The notes under the pieces are model-generated. The model was not told the origin of the DNA, did not search any database, and saw only the letters and a program-made list of their open reading frames with translations. Made by a program: the position numbers and the translations under genes. A stretch of 64,000 nucleotides of DNA from Streptomyces sp. Y2F8-2 (lineage in GTDB: Bacteria; Actinomycetota; Actinomycetes; Streptomycetales; Streptomycetaceae). Shown here piece by piece: positions 8,627 through 16,796 of this stretch (positions are counted from its first letter, which is position 1; each line of letters starts with the position of its first letter). The stretch spans positions 1-64,000 of the forward strand of contig NZ_BNGS01000006.1 in NCBI RefSeq assembly GCF_014905555.1, given 5' to 3'.

Positions 8627-8938
8627 TCACACCCCGGCGCGTTTCTGCGCCTCCTCCACCAGCGCCACGGCCTCGGCGAGTTCCCTCTCGTCCCGCAGGA
8701 CGACGGCCAGATCGTGCCCGGCGACCGTGATCTGGTCGGCGGCCGCGAACATGCCCGCGTCCGGCATCTCCCGCGGCTCGGCCGAAGGGTCCTCCAGAAG
8801 CTGGGCGCGGCGCGCCAACTCCCTGGCGAGCGCGAGCGCTTCGGCCGCCGCGCCCCGTTGCAACCGGCTCTGCGGAGCGGCCCGCAACCGGTCGGCGAAG
8901 TGATCCACGGCCCGGGTCAAAGGCGTCGTATCAAGCAC
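8627..8938 (-). CDS. Conserved small helical protein, unknown function
   Basis: A 103-residue, mostly alpha-helical soluble protein rich in Ala, Leu, Arg and Glu. It contains ARELARRAQLLEDPSAEPRE in the middle and ends AVALVEEAQKRAGV. The start is a GTG at 8938 with no clear Shine-Dalgarno sequence; the codon-position GC pattern supports this frame over the opposite strand. It is convergent with the preceding membrane-anchored gene and divergent from the DUF4287 gene. No function is recognised. Confidence 0.65.
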   Translation of the reverse strand: MLDTTPLTRAVDHFADRLRAAPQSRLQRGAAAEALALARELARRAQLLEDPSAEPREMPDAGMFAAADQITVAGHDLAVVLRDERELAEAVALVEEAQKRAGV

Positions 8939-9039
8939 GCGGCGAGCGTACGCGTCGCGGCAGCACTGTTGCCAACGGGCGAACGCTCAGGCACGGTGAC
9001 CTGAAGGACCGGCTTCATCGAGTGCGTCCGGAGGCGCCG

Positions 9040-9267
9040 ATGTCCCAAGTCTTCTCCGAGGAGACCCATCGCAACCTGCTCGCCCGCATCCCCCACTGCA
9101 CCGGTCGTGAAGTGTCCGACTGGCTGCGAACCGTCGACGAAGGCCCCGCTCTCTGCTTCGAGGAGAAGGTCAGCTGGCTCCGGCACGAGCACAATCTCGC
9201 GTACGGGCACGCCAAGGCGATCATCCACGAGTACGACCTGAGGAGGGCCGCGCGCAAACTCATGTGA
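9040..9267 (+). CDS. DUF4287-like small protein
   Basis: A 75-residue protein with the DUF4287 pattern: a helix with EETHRNLLARIP, then GREVSDWLRTV, a central FEEKVSWLRHEHNLAYGHAK, and a terminal helix ending RRAARKLM. Proteins of this family are short, helical and of unknown role. The ATG at 9040 is fixed by GGAGG with 5 nt spacing. It ends just before a bidirectional terminator shared with the convergent Bax inhibitor gene. Confidence 0.85.
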   Translation: MSQVFSEETHRNLLARIPHCTGREVSDWLRTVDEGPALCFEEKVSWLRHEHNLAYGHAKAIIHEYDLRRAARKLM

Positions 9268-9281
9268 GCCGCGCACAGTGA

Positions 9282-9313
9282 AAGGGCCCGTGAACCACGG
9301 TTCACGGGCCCTT
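9282..9313. terminator. Bidirectional terminator
   Basis: A perfect 14-bp inverted repeat (AAGGGCCCGTGAAC and its complement) with a 4-nt loop lies between the convergent DUF4287 and Bax inhibitor genes. An AAA run on one side and TTC on the other let it serve both strands. Confidence 0.85.
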
Positions 9314-9339
9314 CAAAGCGCCGGGAGCGCCGACGGCGA

Positions 9340-10242
9340 CTAGTCGTTGCTACTGAAGATCGCGACGAGCCGCAGCATCTCCACGTAGATCCACACGAGG
9401 GTCATGGTCAGGCCGAACGCGGCCAGCCAGGCCTCCTCGCGCGGTGCCCCGTACGCGATACCGTCCTCGATCTGCTTGAAGTCGAGCGTCAGGAAGAACG
9501 CACCGAGCAGGATCGCGATGACACCGACCAGCGCGCCCAGCGGGCCCATGCTGCGCAGCCCGCCGTCCGGCGCGACGCCGAACGCGACCAGCAGCAGGTT
9601 GACCGCCATGGTCAGGACGAAGGCGATGGCGATGGCCATGCCGATCCGGGCGTACCGCGCGGTGACGCGGATCCAGCCCGCCCTGTAGACGAGCAGGGTC
9701 GCGCCCGAGACCGCCATCGTGCCGAGCACGGCCTGGAACGGTGCGCCGTGCCACTGCGCGTTGTACATCTCGCTGATGACACCGAGGAAGACGCCCTCGA
9801 AGGCGGCGTACCCCAGGATCAGCGCGGGCGACGGCGTGCGCTTGAAGGACTGCACCATCGCCAGGACGAACGCGACCAGCGCGGAACCGAACGCGAGGCC
9901 GAAGCTGGTGGACGAGACCGGCAGCAGCGCCCAGGCGAGAATCGCGCCGACGGCGACCGTGCCGAGCGTCATCGCCGACCGCATGACGACGTCGTCCATC
10001 GTCATCCGGCCGGGGGCGGCCGGGGCCTGCGGCGGGGCGCCGTACTGCGTCTGCTGTCCGTACGGGTTCTGCGCGTAGGGGTTCTGCGCGTAGGGGTTGC
10101 CGCCCGCGTAAGGGTTCTGCGCGTACGGGTTGCCCTGCGTGCCGACGGCGGCTCCCCCGGCCTGCGGCGCGGTGTTGAAGCCCGCGTAGCCGTTGTCGCG
10201 GCTGAACCCCCGTCGCGAGAAGACCGGGTTGCTGCTCCTCAT
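9340..10242 (-). CDS. Bax inhibitor-1/YccA-like membrane protein
   Basis: A 300-residue polytopic membrane protein. The first ~65 residues form a Gly/Asn/Pro/Tyr-rich cytoplasmic tail with repeated NPYAQ units. About seven hydrophobic segments follow. The C-terminal part, with SIICLK-like spacing before YGAPREEAW and ending WIYVEMLRLVAIFSSND, matches the Bax1-I family, which in bacteria includes YetJ-type proton/calcium channels. The ATG at 10242 has GGAGGAG with good spacing; an upstream in-frame start would add 13 residues and lacks a ribosome site. It appears monocistronic. Ion specificity is not readable here. Confidence 0.9.
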   Translation of the reverse strand: MRSSNPVFSRRGFSRDNGYAGFNTAPQAGGAAVGTQGNPYAQNPYAGGNPYAQNPYAQNPYGQQTQYGAPPQAPAAPGRMTMDDVVMRSAMTLGTVAVGAILAWALLPVSSTSFGLAFGSALVAFVLAMVQSFKRTPSPALILGYAAFEGVFLGVISEMYNAQWHGAPFQAVLGTMAVSGATLLVYRAGWIRVTARYARIGMAIAIAFVLTMAVNLLLVAFGVAPDGGLRSMGPLGALVGVIAILLGAFFLTLDFKQIEDGIAYGAPREEAWLAAFGLTMTLVWIYVEMLRLVAIFSSND

Positions 10243-10468
10243 TTCACTCCTCCATGACCACCCTGCGTGGCCTTGGCTCAAGAGTAATAGACAGGCAAAG
10301 AATTGGCCGTACTGCTTGAGGAGGATCTTCCCCTCCTCATCGCAGGCAACACGCTACGCGCTGGTGTGATTCCCGGCGAGGATCCGCCTCACCCATGACG
10401 AAGCCGGTACAGAGTCGAGACCGGCCACTGATCATCCGGGCCGGCGACCAGTGCCCTCTTCGCCCGGA

Positions 10469-10493
10469 CGGGTGACGCCATCCGCGTCACCCG
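10469..10493 (-). terminator. Hairpin downstream of pobA
   Basis: A 10-bp perfect inverted repeat (CGGGTGACGC and its complement, 5-nt loop) lies 46 bp past the pobA stop on its strand. Further GTGACG/CGTCAC copies follow in 10493-10540. The remaining gap to the Bax inhibitor start shows only that gene's probable promoter near 10260-10330. Confidence 0.6.
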
Positions 10494-10538
10494 TGACGTC
10501 CACCCGCGGACGTCACCCCGGGGACCCACCGGCAGCCG

Positions 10539-11765
10539 TCACCCCAGCGGGAAGCCCGTGTATCCGTCGGCGAGCTCGGCCTCGGCAGCGCGCGAGGTGG
10601 TGAGCCGTTCCAGCCGGGCCAGCTGGATGCGGTCGTCGAACGGCGTGGCGTCCGGGGCGCGGTGCAGCAGCGTGGTCATCTCGTAGGAGAACCGCTCGGC
10701 CTGCCAGACGCGGCGCAGACACGTCTCGGAGTAGGCGTCGAGCAGCTCGTCGGAGCCCGTCTCCTGCTGGTGCGTCAGCGCCCGCGCGAAGGTGACGACG
10801 TCGCCGACGGCGAGATTGAGCCCCTTGGCACCGGTGGGCGGCACGATGTGGGCGGCGTCCCCGGCGAGGAAGAGCCGGCCGTGGCGCATCGGCTCGTGGA
10901 CGTAACTGCGCATCGGGGTGACCGACTTGGAGGTGATGGGGCCCCGGGCGAGTGTCCAGCCGTCGGCGGTCTCGAAGCGGCGCTCCAGCTCGTCCCAGAT
11001 CTCCTCGTCGGCCCACTCCCCGGCGTCCGTGCCCTCCGGCACCTGGAGGTAGAGCCTCGAAACGAAGGATTCGATGGGAAGCGAAGCGACTTCCTTGGAA
11101 GGGTGGTGGCGGGTGGCGGGCGGGCGCATGCTCAGCAGGGCGAAGCCGCGGTCGTGGCGGGCGTAGACGAGTTCGTCGTGCGAGGGTGCGACATCGGCGA
11201 GGACGCCGAGCCAGCCGAACGGGTACGTACGTTCGAAGACACGGGACAGTCCGGCGGGAACCGCCTTGCGGGACACGCCCCAGAAGCCGTCACACCCGAC
11301 GACGTACTCACACTCCAGGACGTCCTCGCCTCCCTCGTGCCGGAAGCGCACCCGCGGGCGCTCGCCGTCGACGCCCTCGACGGCGAGCGCCTCGGCCTCG
11401 AACAGCAGCGGGCCGCCCTCCTTGAGCTGGAGCGCGATGAGGTCCTTGCAGACCTCGGTCTGGGCGTACACCATCACGGAGCGGCCGCCGGTGAGCGCGG
11501 GGAAGTCGACACGGTGGCGGCGGCGCGCGAAACGCAGCTCGATTCCGTCGTGCCGCAGCCCCTCACGGTCCATGCGCTCGCCCGCCCCGGCGGCCCGCAG
11601 CACGTCGACGGACCCCTGCTCCAGGATCCCGGCCCGCTGGCGCCGCTCGACATAGGCCCTGTCGCGGGCCTCCAGCACGACGGAGTCGATGCCGGCGTTG
11701 TGCAGCAGCCGCGCGAGCAGCAGCCCGGCGGGCCCCGCTCCGATGATGCCGACGGTGGTACGCAT
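10539..11765 (-). CDS. pobA: 4-hydroxybenzoate 3-monooxygenase
   Basis: A 408-residue flavoprotein hydroxylase that converts 4-hydroxybenzoate to protocatechuate with NAD(P)H and oxygen, feeding the beta-ketoadipate pathway. The N-terminal FAD-binding motif is GIIGAGPAGLLLARLL. The PobA-type REERRQRAGI-like segment VERRQRAGILEQG follows near residue 45. The second FAD motif GDAAHIVPPTGAKGLNLA is near 295. Length and motifs match PobA rather than longer phenol hydroxylases. The ATG at 11765 has AAGGGGCG upstream. A 16-bp GTGAA...TTCAC inverted repeat about 30 nt upstream suggests control by a ligand-responsive repressor or activator, but no regulator gene is adjacent. Confidence 0.9.
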   Translation of the reverse strand: MRTTVGIIGAGPAGLLLARLLHNAGIDSVVLEARDRAYVERRQRAGILEQGSVDVLRAAGAGERMDREGLRHDGIELRFARRRHRVDFPALTGGRSVMVYAQTEVCKDLIALQLKEGGPLLFEAEALAVEGVDGERPRVRFRHEGGEDVLECEYVVGCDGFWGVSRKAVPAGLSRVFERTYPFGWLGVLADVAPSHDELVYARHDRGFALLSMRPPATRHHPSKEVASLPIESFVSRLYLQVPEGTDAGEWADEEIWDELERRFETADGWTLARGPITSKSVTPMRSYVHEPMRHGRLFLAGDAAHIVPPTGAKGLNLAVGDVVTFARALTHQQETGSDELLDAYSETCLRRVWQAERFSYEMTTLLHRAPDATPFDDRIQLARLERLTTSRAAEAELADGYTGFPLG

Positions 11766-11793
11766 CCCGACGCCCCTTCGTGCTGTTCGCATG

Positions 11794-11809
11794 GTGAAAC
11801 TTACTTCAC
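11794..11809. promoter_or_regulatory. Operator-like inverted repeat upstream of pobA
   Basis: GTGAA at 11794-11798 and TTCAC at 11805-11809 are separated by six bases in a locally AT-rich patch, about 30-45 nt before the pobA ATG. The spacing suits an IclR- or MarR-type dimer. It is the only clear symmetric site in this 250-bp gap. Confidence 0.45.
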
Positions 11810-12016
11810 ATATGCCCGGGGAGAAGTCTCCGGCCGCACGGCCGCTCCTGTCAACGACTGCTCCTTCCCCTCCTTCCCTTGTCCACGAAGAGCCGCGGCG
11901 CCGTGCCGCACCCCGGCTGAAGCCGTTCGGCTCAGCAGCGGTGGTGGGCCGCACCGGCCGCGCCCAAGGTGGAGCTGGCGGGGGCATGGGCAGGGAGCGA
12001 CGGCCGGAGGACACGC

Positions 12017-12499
12017 GTGGTACTCGATGAGGTCCAGCTGCTCAAGGCTGGCGAGCAGCGGCTCGAGGACATCTTCCGCACGAGTCCGCCCGGAGAGGTC
12101 CCGAGGGGTCCGCTGGAGGGCACCGCGATTCTGCCCTGGGCCGGATCGGCGGGAGCCCGGTTCGTCGCCGTGTTCGTGAGCCTCGGCCTGTGGCGGGGCA
12201 AGGTTTTCAGTCCGGACGGCCATCTGAGCAACCGGTTCACGGCCCTGGACGTGCTCGCCTTCATCGCGAAGGTCTCGGTGGGGCCGAGCCGGCTGGACGG
12301 CAAGGACTGCATCGTCGTCGACTACTCGCGGACGTCCCTGCTGGCCATGGGCCTACGGGACGAGGTGCGCGAGGTGGCCCCGAATCTGTACCTGGGCCTC
12401 GTCTGGCTGTTCGGCCACAAGGTCGGCTGGTTCTCGCTGCGGTTGCCGGGAGGCGAGACCACGAAGCCCGCGACCCACCTCGACGAAACGTACCTCTGA
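12017..12499 (+). CDS. Conserved protein of unknown function
   Basis: A 160-residue soluble protein without signal peptide or membrane segment. It contains recognisable alpha/beta stretches such as LWRGKVFSPDGHLSNRF, DGKDCIVVDYSRTS and LYLGLVWLFGHKVGWFSL, ending THLDETYL. The GTG at 12017 has GGAGG with 6 nt spacing and is preferred over an in-frame GTG 16 codons earlier. I do not recognise a named domain, although similar proteins annotated only as hypothetical are frequent in Streptomyces. It is upstream of and on the opposite strand from bldA. Confidence 0.75.
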   Translation: MVLDEVQLLKAGEQRLEDIFRTSPPGEVPRGPLEGTAILPWAGSAGARFVAVFVSLGLWRGKVFSPDGHLSNRFTALDVLAFIAKVSVGPSRLDGKDCIVVDYSRTSLLAMGLRDEVREVAPNLYLGLVWLFGHKVGWFSLRLPGGETTKPATHLDETYL

Positions 12500-12602
12500 C
12501 GCCCCGCCCCTGAGTGCCACCTGCCCGCACAGCCGACGGCACCCCGCCCCCCGGCTCCGGCAGGAACTGGAAGAGTGACCAACGGGTTACCGATGAGGGA
12601 AG

Positions 12603-12686
12603 TGCCCGGAGCCGGACTCGAACCGGCACGCCCGCGAAGGGGCAGCGAGGTTTAAGCTCGCCGTGTCTGCATTCCACCATCCGGGC
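12603..12686 (-). tRNA. bldA: tRNA-Leu(UAA), the bldA developmental tRNA
   Basis: The minus strand folds into a complete class II tRNA. The acceptor stem is GCCCGGA paired with TCCGGGC (discriminator A). The D arm begins GGTGGAATGC, and the anticodon loop CTTAAAC gives anticodon UAA. A long variable arm (TGCCCCTTCGCGGGCG) and a T arm with GGTTCGAGTCC follow. CCA is not encoded. This is the tRNA that reads the rare UUA codon; in Streptomyces it is bldA, whose loss blocks aerial growth and many antibiotics. The sequence is recognised from the known S. coelicolor gene. No called gene in the window has an in-frame TTA. Confidence 0.97.
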
Positions 12687-12714
12687 AGGCCTGGGCACCG
12701 CATCGAGCGCTCCG

Positions 12715-12720
12715 AGCCTA
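12715..12720 (-). promoter_or_regulatory. Possible bldA -10 element
   Basis: Read on the minus strand this is TAGGCT, a good match to the Streptomyces TAGPuPuT -10, placed about 30 nt before the tRNA 5' end. No convincing -35 was found. Further upstream, 12758-12783 is a strikingly AT-rich stretch (GTCTTATTTTATTGATG) in otherwise GC-rich DNA. Confidence 0.35.
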
Positions 12721-12954
12721 TCGGGACGCATCCCTCGAACAGCGGGCCCGGGACGCGATGTTGTCTTATTTTATTGATGTCTGAGGGTGCATCAGCACCG
12801 GGTACGGGCCATCCGCACTTGCCAATAGCCTTTCGGGGAAGCGCAGCCCTTGTATGCGAAATGACGGAATTTCACCGCCCTGAAGGAGGGGTGCGGGAGC
12901 GGTTCCACTTCGGGTGATCAACCGCTTTCCACAGCCCGCGGCTCAGGGGAGCGT

Positions 12955-12972
12955 GTCATCCCCAGGTATGAC
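12955..12972. promoter_or_regulatory. GTCAT...ATGAC inverted repeat before an ABC operon
   Basis: A 5-bp inverted repeat with an 8-bp spacer (GTCATCCCCAGGTATGAC) lies about 130 bp before the ATPase gene. It is a candidate operator, weakly supported because the arms are short. The rest of the region 12787-13100 shows no gene. Confidence 0.35.
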
Positions 12973-13100
12973 GCGGGCCGTGGCGGTCCGACCGAAGGCT
13001 GTCCCGGGAACCGGAGCAGCGACTGACTCCACGGCGGCGAAGCGCCGCGACGATGGGACACGTCCTCCTCACCGTCGCCTTCCCGACAGGAGCAGCTCCC

Positions 13101-13871
13101 GTGACCAGCACCCCCCTCGCCGACCGGACCACCACGGTGGCCGCCCGCGCCACGGACCTGTCGAAGGTCTACGGTCAGGGCGAGACCCAGGTGGTGGCCC
13201 TGGACCGGGTCACCGTCGACTTCCAGCAGGCCCAGTTCACGGCGATCATGGGACCCTCGGGCTCCGGCAAGTCCACGCTGATGCACTGCGTCGCCGGGCT
13301 CGACTCCTTCTCCTCCGGTTCGGTGCGCATCGGCGACGTCGAGTTGGGCTCGCTGAAGGACAAGCAGCTCACCAAGTTGCGCCGGGACAAGATCGGGTTC
13401 ATCTTCCAGGCGTTCAACCTGCTGCCGACGCTGACCGCGCTGGAGAACATCACCCTCCCGATGGACATCGCGGGCCGCAAGCCGGACAAGCAGTGGCTGG
13501 ACACCGTGATCCAGATGGTCGGCCTGTCGGACCGGCTGAGCCACCGGCCCGCACAGCTGTCCGGTGGTCAGCAGCAGCGCGTGGCGGTCGCGCGGGCGCT
13601 CGCCTCCAAGCCGGACATCATCTTCGGCGACGAGCCCACCGGGAACCTGGACTCCCGGTCGGGCGCGGAGGTGCTGGGCTTTCTGCGGAACTCCGTACGG
13701 GAGTTGGGGCAGACGGTGGTGATGGTCACCCATGACCCGGTGGCCGCGGCGTACGCGGACCGGGTGATCTTCCTGGCGGACGGGCGGATCGTGGACGAGC
13801 TGTACGGGCCGAGTGCGGAGGGGGTGCTGGACCGCATGAAGCGGTTCGACGCGAAGGGCCGCACGTCCTGA
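13101..13871 (+). CDS. MacB-like ABC transporter ATP-binding protein
   Basis: A 256-residue ATPase of the LolD/MacB/FtsE-like class. Walker A is GPSGSGKST (about residues 50-58), followed by the Q-loop region FIFQAFNLLPTLTALENI typical of this class. The signature is LSGGQQQRVAVARAL, Walker B IIFGDEPTGNLDSRSG, and the H-loop VMVTHDP. It should energise the FtsX-type permease encoded downstream; such pairs are usually mechanotransmitters or lipoprotein/peptide exporters. The GTG at 13101 has AGGAG with 8 nt spacing. A 325-bp gap full of repeats separates it from its permease, unlike the paralogous pair at 55-58.4 kb, where the genes overlap. Confidence 0.93.
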   Translation: MTSTPLADRTTTVAARATDLSKVYGQGETQVVALDRVTVDFQQAQFTAIMGPSGSGKSTLMHCVAGLDSFSSGSVRIGDVELGSLKDKQLTKLRRDKIGFIFQAFNLLPTLTALENITLPMDIAGRKPDKQWLDTVIQMVGLSDRLSHRPAQLSGGQQQRVAVARALASKPDIIFGDEPTGNLDSRSGAEVLGFLRNSVRELGQTVVMVTHDPVAAAYADRVIFLADGRIVDELYGPSAEGVLDRMKRFDAKGRTS

Positions 13872-14196
13872 CGCGGGCTGCCCCCGTCACTCCCGAGAGC
13901 TCCGCCCTCGGCCCCCGGCGGGGCTGCGCCCCGGACCGCCGCGCGGGGACCACGTCCCCAGCGGTCCCAGGGGCTCCGCCTCCGGACTCCCCGATCGTCC
14001 TGCGGCCTCGTCCTCAATCGCCGGACGGGCCGGTTCCGCCTGCACTCGGCTGAAAGGCCCCCGGCTCGGCTGCACACTCAGCCCCTCCGCCGTCTGAGGA
14101 GCGAGGCCCAGGGGGCGGCACCCCCTGGCGCGTCGAAGGGGCGGAGCCCTGGGGACGAACACCACTCACCGCAACCACCAAGCCCTGGACAGACAC
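13872..14196. repeat. Repeat-rich spacer splitting an ABC operon
   Basis: No gene. The segment contains GGGGCTGCGCCCC near 13920, CCTCAATCGCCGGACGGGCC near 14012, a CAGGGGG/CCCCCTG hairpin at 14109-14127, and GAAGGGGCGGAGCCC near 14136. All are elements I recognise as highly dispersed in Streptomyces chromosomes. It lies between two genes that must work together, so it looks like accumulated palindromic repeats rather than a natural promoter gap. Confidence 0.6.
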
Positions 14197-16728
14197 ATGT
14201 TCCGTACCGCCCTGCGCAACGTGCTCGCGCACAAGGCCAGGCTGCTCATGACCGTGCTCGCCGTGATGCTCGGCGTGGCGTTCGTGTCGGGCACCCTGGT
14301 GTTCACCAACACCATCTCGAACGCCTACCAGAAGAGCTCCGCCAAGGGCTTCGACCACGTGGACGTGGCCATCCAGCCCGAGAGCCGCAACGACACCGGC
14401 GACACCGTCGGCAAGGAGCCCAAGCTGACGCAGGCGCTGCTCGACAAGGCGGCCAAGGTGCGCGGCGCCGACAGCGCCGTCGGGGTCGTCAGCGGCTTCA
14501 CCGCCGTCGCCGGCAAGGACGGCAAGCTCATCGGTAACGGCTTCCAGTCCCAGGGCGGGAACTACTGGGGCGACAAGGACCCGCGGTACGCGCTCGTCAG
14601 CGGGCACGCGCCCAAGGGGCAGGACGAGGTCCTCATCGACTCCCACACCGCGCAGCGCGCCGGCTTCAAGGTCGGGGACACCGCGCGGCTCTCCATCGAC
14701 GGTCCCGTGCTGACGCCGAGGATCGCCGGCATCTTCACCACCGACGACGGCAACGTCGCCGCCGGAGGCAGCCTCGCCCTCTTCGACACGGCCACCGCCC
14801 AGCGGCTGTTCCACAAGGCCGGCGCGTACGACGAGATCGATGTGAAGGCGGCCCCGGGCACCAGCCAGACCGCGCTGCAGGACGCGCTCGACGCCGTCCT
14901 GCCCAAGGACGTCGCCTCCACCACCACCGGCAAGCAGCTCGCCGACGACCAGGCCACGCGGATCGCCGACCAGACGAGCAGCCTGCGCAGCTCGCTGCTG
15001 GTCTTCGCGGGGATCGCGCTGTTCGTCGGCACGTTCATCATCGCCAACACCTTCACGATGCTGGTCGCCCAGCGCACCAAGGAGCTGGCGCTGCTGCGGG
15101 CGGTCGGCGCCTCCCGCCGACAGGTCACCCGGTCCGTGCTCGTCGAGGCGTTCGTGGTCGGCGCGGTCGCCGCCGTCACCGGGCTCGTCGCCGGCATCGG
15201 TATCGGCGCGGGCCTGCGGTCCCTGATGGGCAGGCTCGGCGGCAGCGTTCCGGACGGGCCGCTCGTCATCTCCCCCGGCACGGTCGCCACCGCCCTCGCC
15301 GTCGGCATCCTGATCACGATGCTGGCCGCCTGGCTGCCCGGCCGCCGCGCCGCGAAGATCCCGCCGGTCGCCGCGATGAGCAGCGTCCACGCGAAGGCCA
15401 CCACCAAGTCCCTCGTCCTGCGGAACACGCTGGGCGCCCTGCTGGCCGCCGCCGGGGTCGTCACCGTCCTGTACGCCACCACGCTGGACGACACCTCGGA
15501 CGCGCAGGCCCCGATGGGACTCGGCGCGGCCCTCCTGGTCGTCGGCGTCTTCGTCCTCACGCCGCTGCTGTCCCGCCCGCTGATCGCGGCCGCCGCGCCC
15601 GTCCTGCGCGTCTTCGGTGTCGCGGGCAAGCTGGCCCGGCAGAACTCGGTGCGCAACCCGCGCCGTACCGCGGCCACCGCCTCCGCCCTGATGGTCGGCC
15701 TGACCCTGATCACCGGTCTGACCGTGATGGCGGGCAGTCTGCAGACCGCGATCGACAAGATGGCGTCCTCCGCGATCAAGGCGGACTACGTGGTGTCCAT
15801 GGCGAACCGCTACCCGCTCTCCCCCGACGTCGAGAAGACCCTGAAGTCGACCGAGGGCGTCACCGCGACCAGCCCGCTGCGCAACGCGCCCTCCCGCATC
15901 GACGGACAGACCGAGTACCTGACCGGCGTGAACGGCGCCACCATCGGCGAGCTGACGGACCTGAAGCTCGACGACGGCACCTTCAAGGTCGGCGGCACCC
16001 AGGTCGTCGTCGACGACGACACCGCCGCCTCCCACCACTGGACGGCCGGATCCCGGTTCACGGTGTCCTACGAGGACGGCAGGAAGCAGCAGCTGACGGT
16101 CACCGGCGTCTACCAGGGCACCGAGATGATGCGCGGCATCATGCTGGACAATGCGACGCTCTCCCTACACCAGAGCGACCCGTCCGACATGCAGGTGATG
16201 GTGAAGACGTCCGGCGGCGCCTCCTCCTCGGCCAAGGACCGGCTGGTGAAGGCCCTCGGCGACAACCCGGCCATCGAGGTGCAGGACAAGAAGGACATCT
16301 CCAACAGCGTCGCGCAGGTCTTCACGCTGATGCTGAACATCCTCTACGGCCTGCTCGCCATGGCGGTGATCGTCGCCGTCCTCGGTGTCATCAACACCCT
16401 CGCCATGTCCGTCTTCGAGCGTGCGCAGGAGATCGGGATGCTGCGCGCGATCGGACTTGACCGCAAGGGCATCAAGCGCATGGTCCGTCTGGAGTCCCTC
16501 GTCATCTCGCTGTTCGGCGGGGTGCTCGGCATCGGGCTCGGTGTGTTCTTCGGCTGGGCGGCCGGTGAACTGCTCGGCACGAAGATGGCGACGTACGAAC
16601 TGGTCCTGCCCTGGACCCGGATGGCCGTGTTCCTCCTGCTGGCGGCGGTGGTCGGCGTCCTGGCCGCGCTGTGGCCGGCCCGGCGCGCGGCGCGCCTGAA
16701 CATGCTGACGGCGATCAAGTCCGAGTAG
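14197..16728 (+). CDS. FtsX-type ABC transporter permease
   Basis: An 843-residue membrane protein with two tandem FtsX/MacB permease modules. The first hydrophobic segment (residues ~18-38) is followed by a large extracytoplasmic domain to ~265. A cluster of three membrane segments (to ~410) contains the motif LLRAVGASRRQVTRSVL. Further segments near 410-480 precede a second external domain, and the last three segments carry MLRAIGLDRKGIKRMV. The C-terminus ends in RRAARLNMLTAIKSE, as in this family. It pairs with the ATPase upstream. Substrate unknown; family members export lipids, lipoproteins or peptides, or act on cell-wall hydrolases. No clear Shine-Dalgarno sequence precedes the ATG. 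Confidence 0.92.
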   Translation: MFRTALRNVLAHKARLLMTVLAVMLGVAFVSGTLVFTNTISNAYQKSSAKGFDHVDVAIQPESRNDTGDTVGKEPKLTQALLDKAAKVRGADSAVGVVSGFTAVAGKDGKLIGNGFQSQGGNYWGDKDPRYALVSGHAPKGQDEVLIDSHTAQRAGFKVGDTARLSIDGPVLTPRIAGIFTTDDGNVAAGGSLALFDTATAQRLFHKAGAYDEIDVKAAPGTSQTALQDALDAVLPKDVASTTTGKQLADDQATRIADQTSSLRSSLLVFAGIALFVGTFIIANTFTMLVAQRTKELALLRAVGASRRQVTRSVLVEAFVVGAVAAVTGLVAGIGIGAGLRSLMGRLGGSVPDGPLVISPGTVATALAVGILITMLAAWLPGRRAAKIPPVAAMSSVHAKATTKSLVLRNTLGALLAAAGVVTVLYATTLDDTSDAQAPMGLGAALLVVGVFVLTPLLSRPLIAAAAPVLRVFGVAGKLARQNSVRNPRRTAATASALMVGLTLITGLTVMAGSLQTAIDKMASSAIKADYVVSMANRYPLSPDVEKTLKSTEGVTATSPLRNAPSRIDGQTEYLTGVNGATIGELTDLKLDDGTFKVGGTQVVVDDDTAASHHWTAGSRFTVSYEDGRKQQLTVTGVYQGTEMMRGIMLDNATLSLHQSDPSDMQVMVKTSGGASSSAKDRLVKALGDNPAIEVQDKKDISNSVAQVFTLMLNILYGLLAMAVIVAVLGVINTLAMSVFERAQEIGMLRAIGLDRKGIKRMVRLESLVISLFGGVLGIGLGVFFGWAAGELLGTKMATYELVLPWTRMAVFLLLAAVVGVLAALWPARRAARLNMLTAIKSE

Positions 16729-16734
16729 CGGTGC

Positions 16735-16787
16735 GTACGACGGAAGGGGCCCCGTTCCACGCCGGAACGGGGCCCCTTCCGTCGTAC
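16735..16787. terminator. Strong bidirectional terminator
   Basis: A perfect 24-bp inverted repeat (starting GTACGACGGAAGGGGCCCCG) with a 5-nt loop lies exactly between the convergent FtsX and methyltransferase genes, 6 bp after one stop and 10 bp before the other. It is the longest perfect stem seen in the window. Confidence 0.9.
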
Positions 16788-16796
16788 GGGCGAGAC

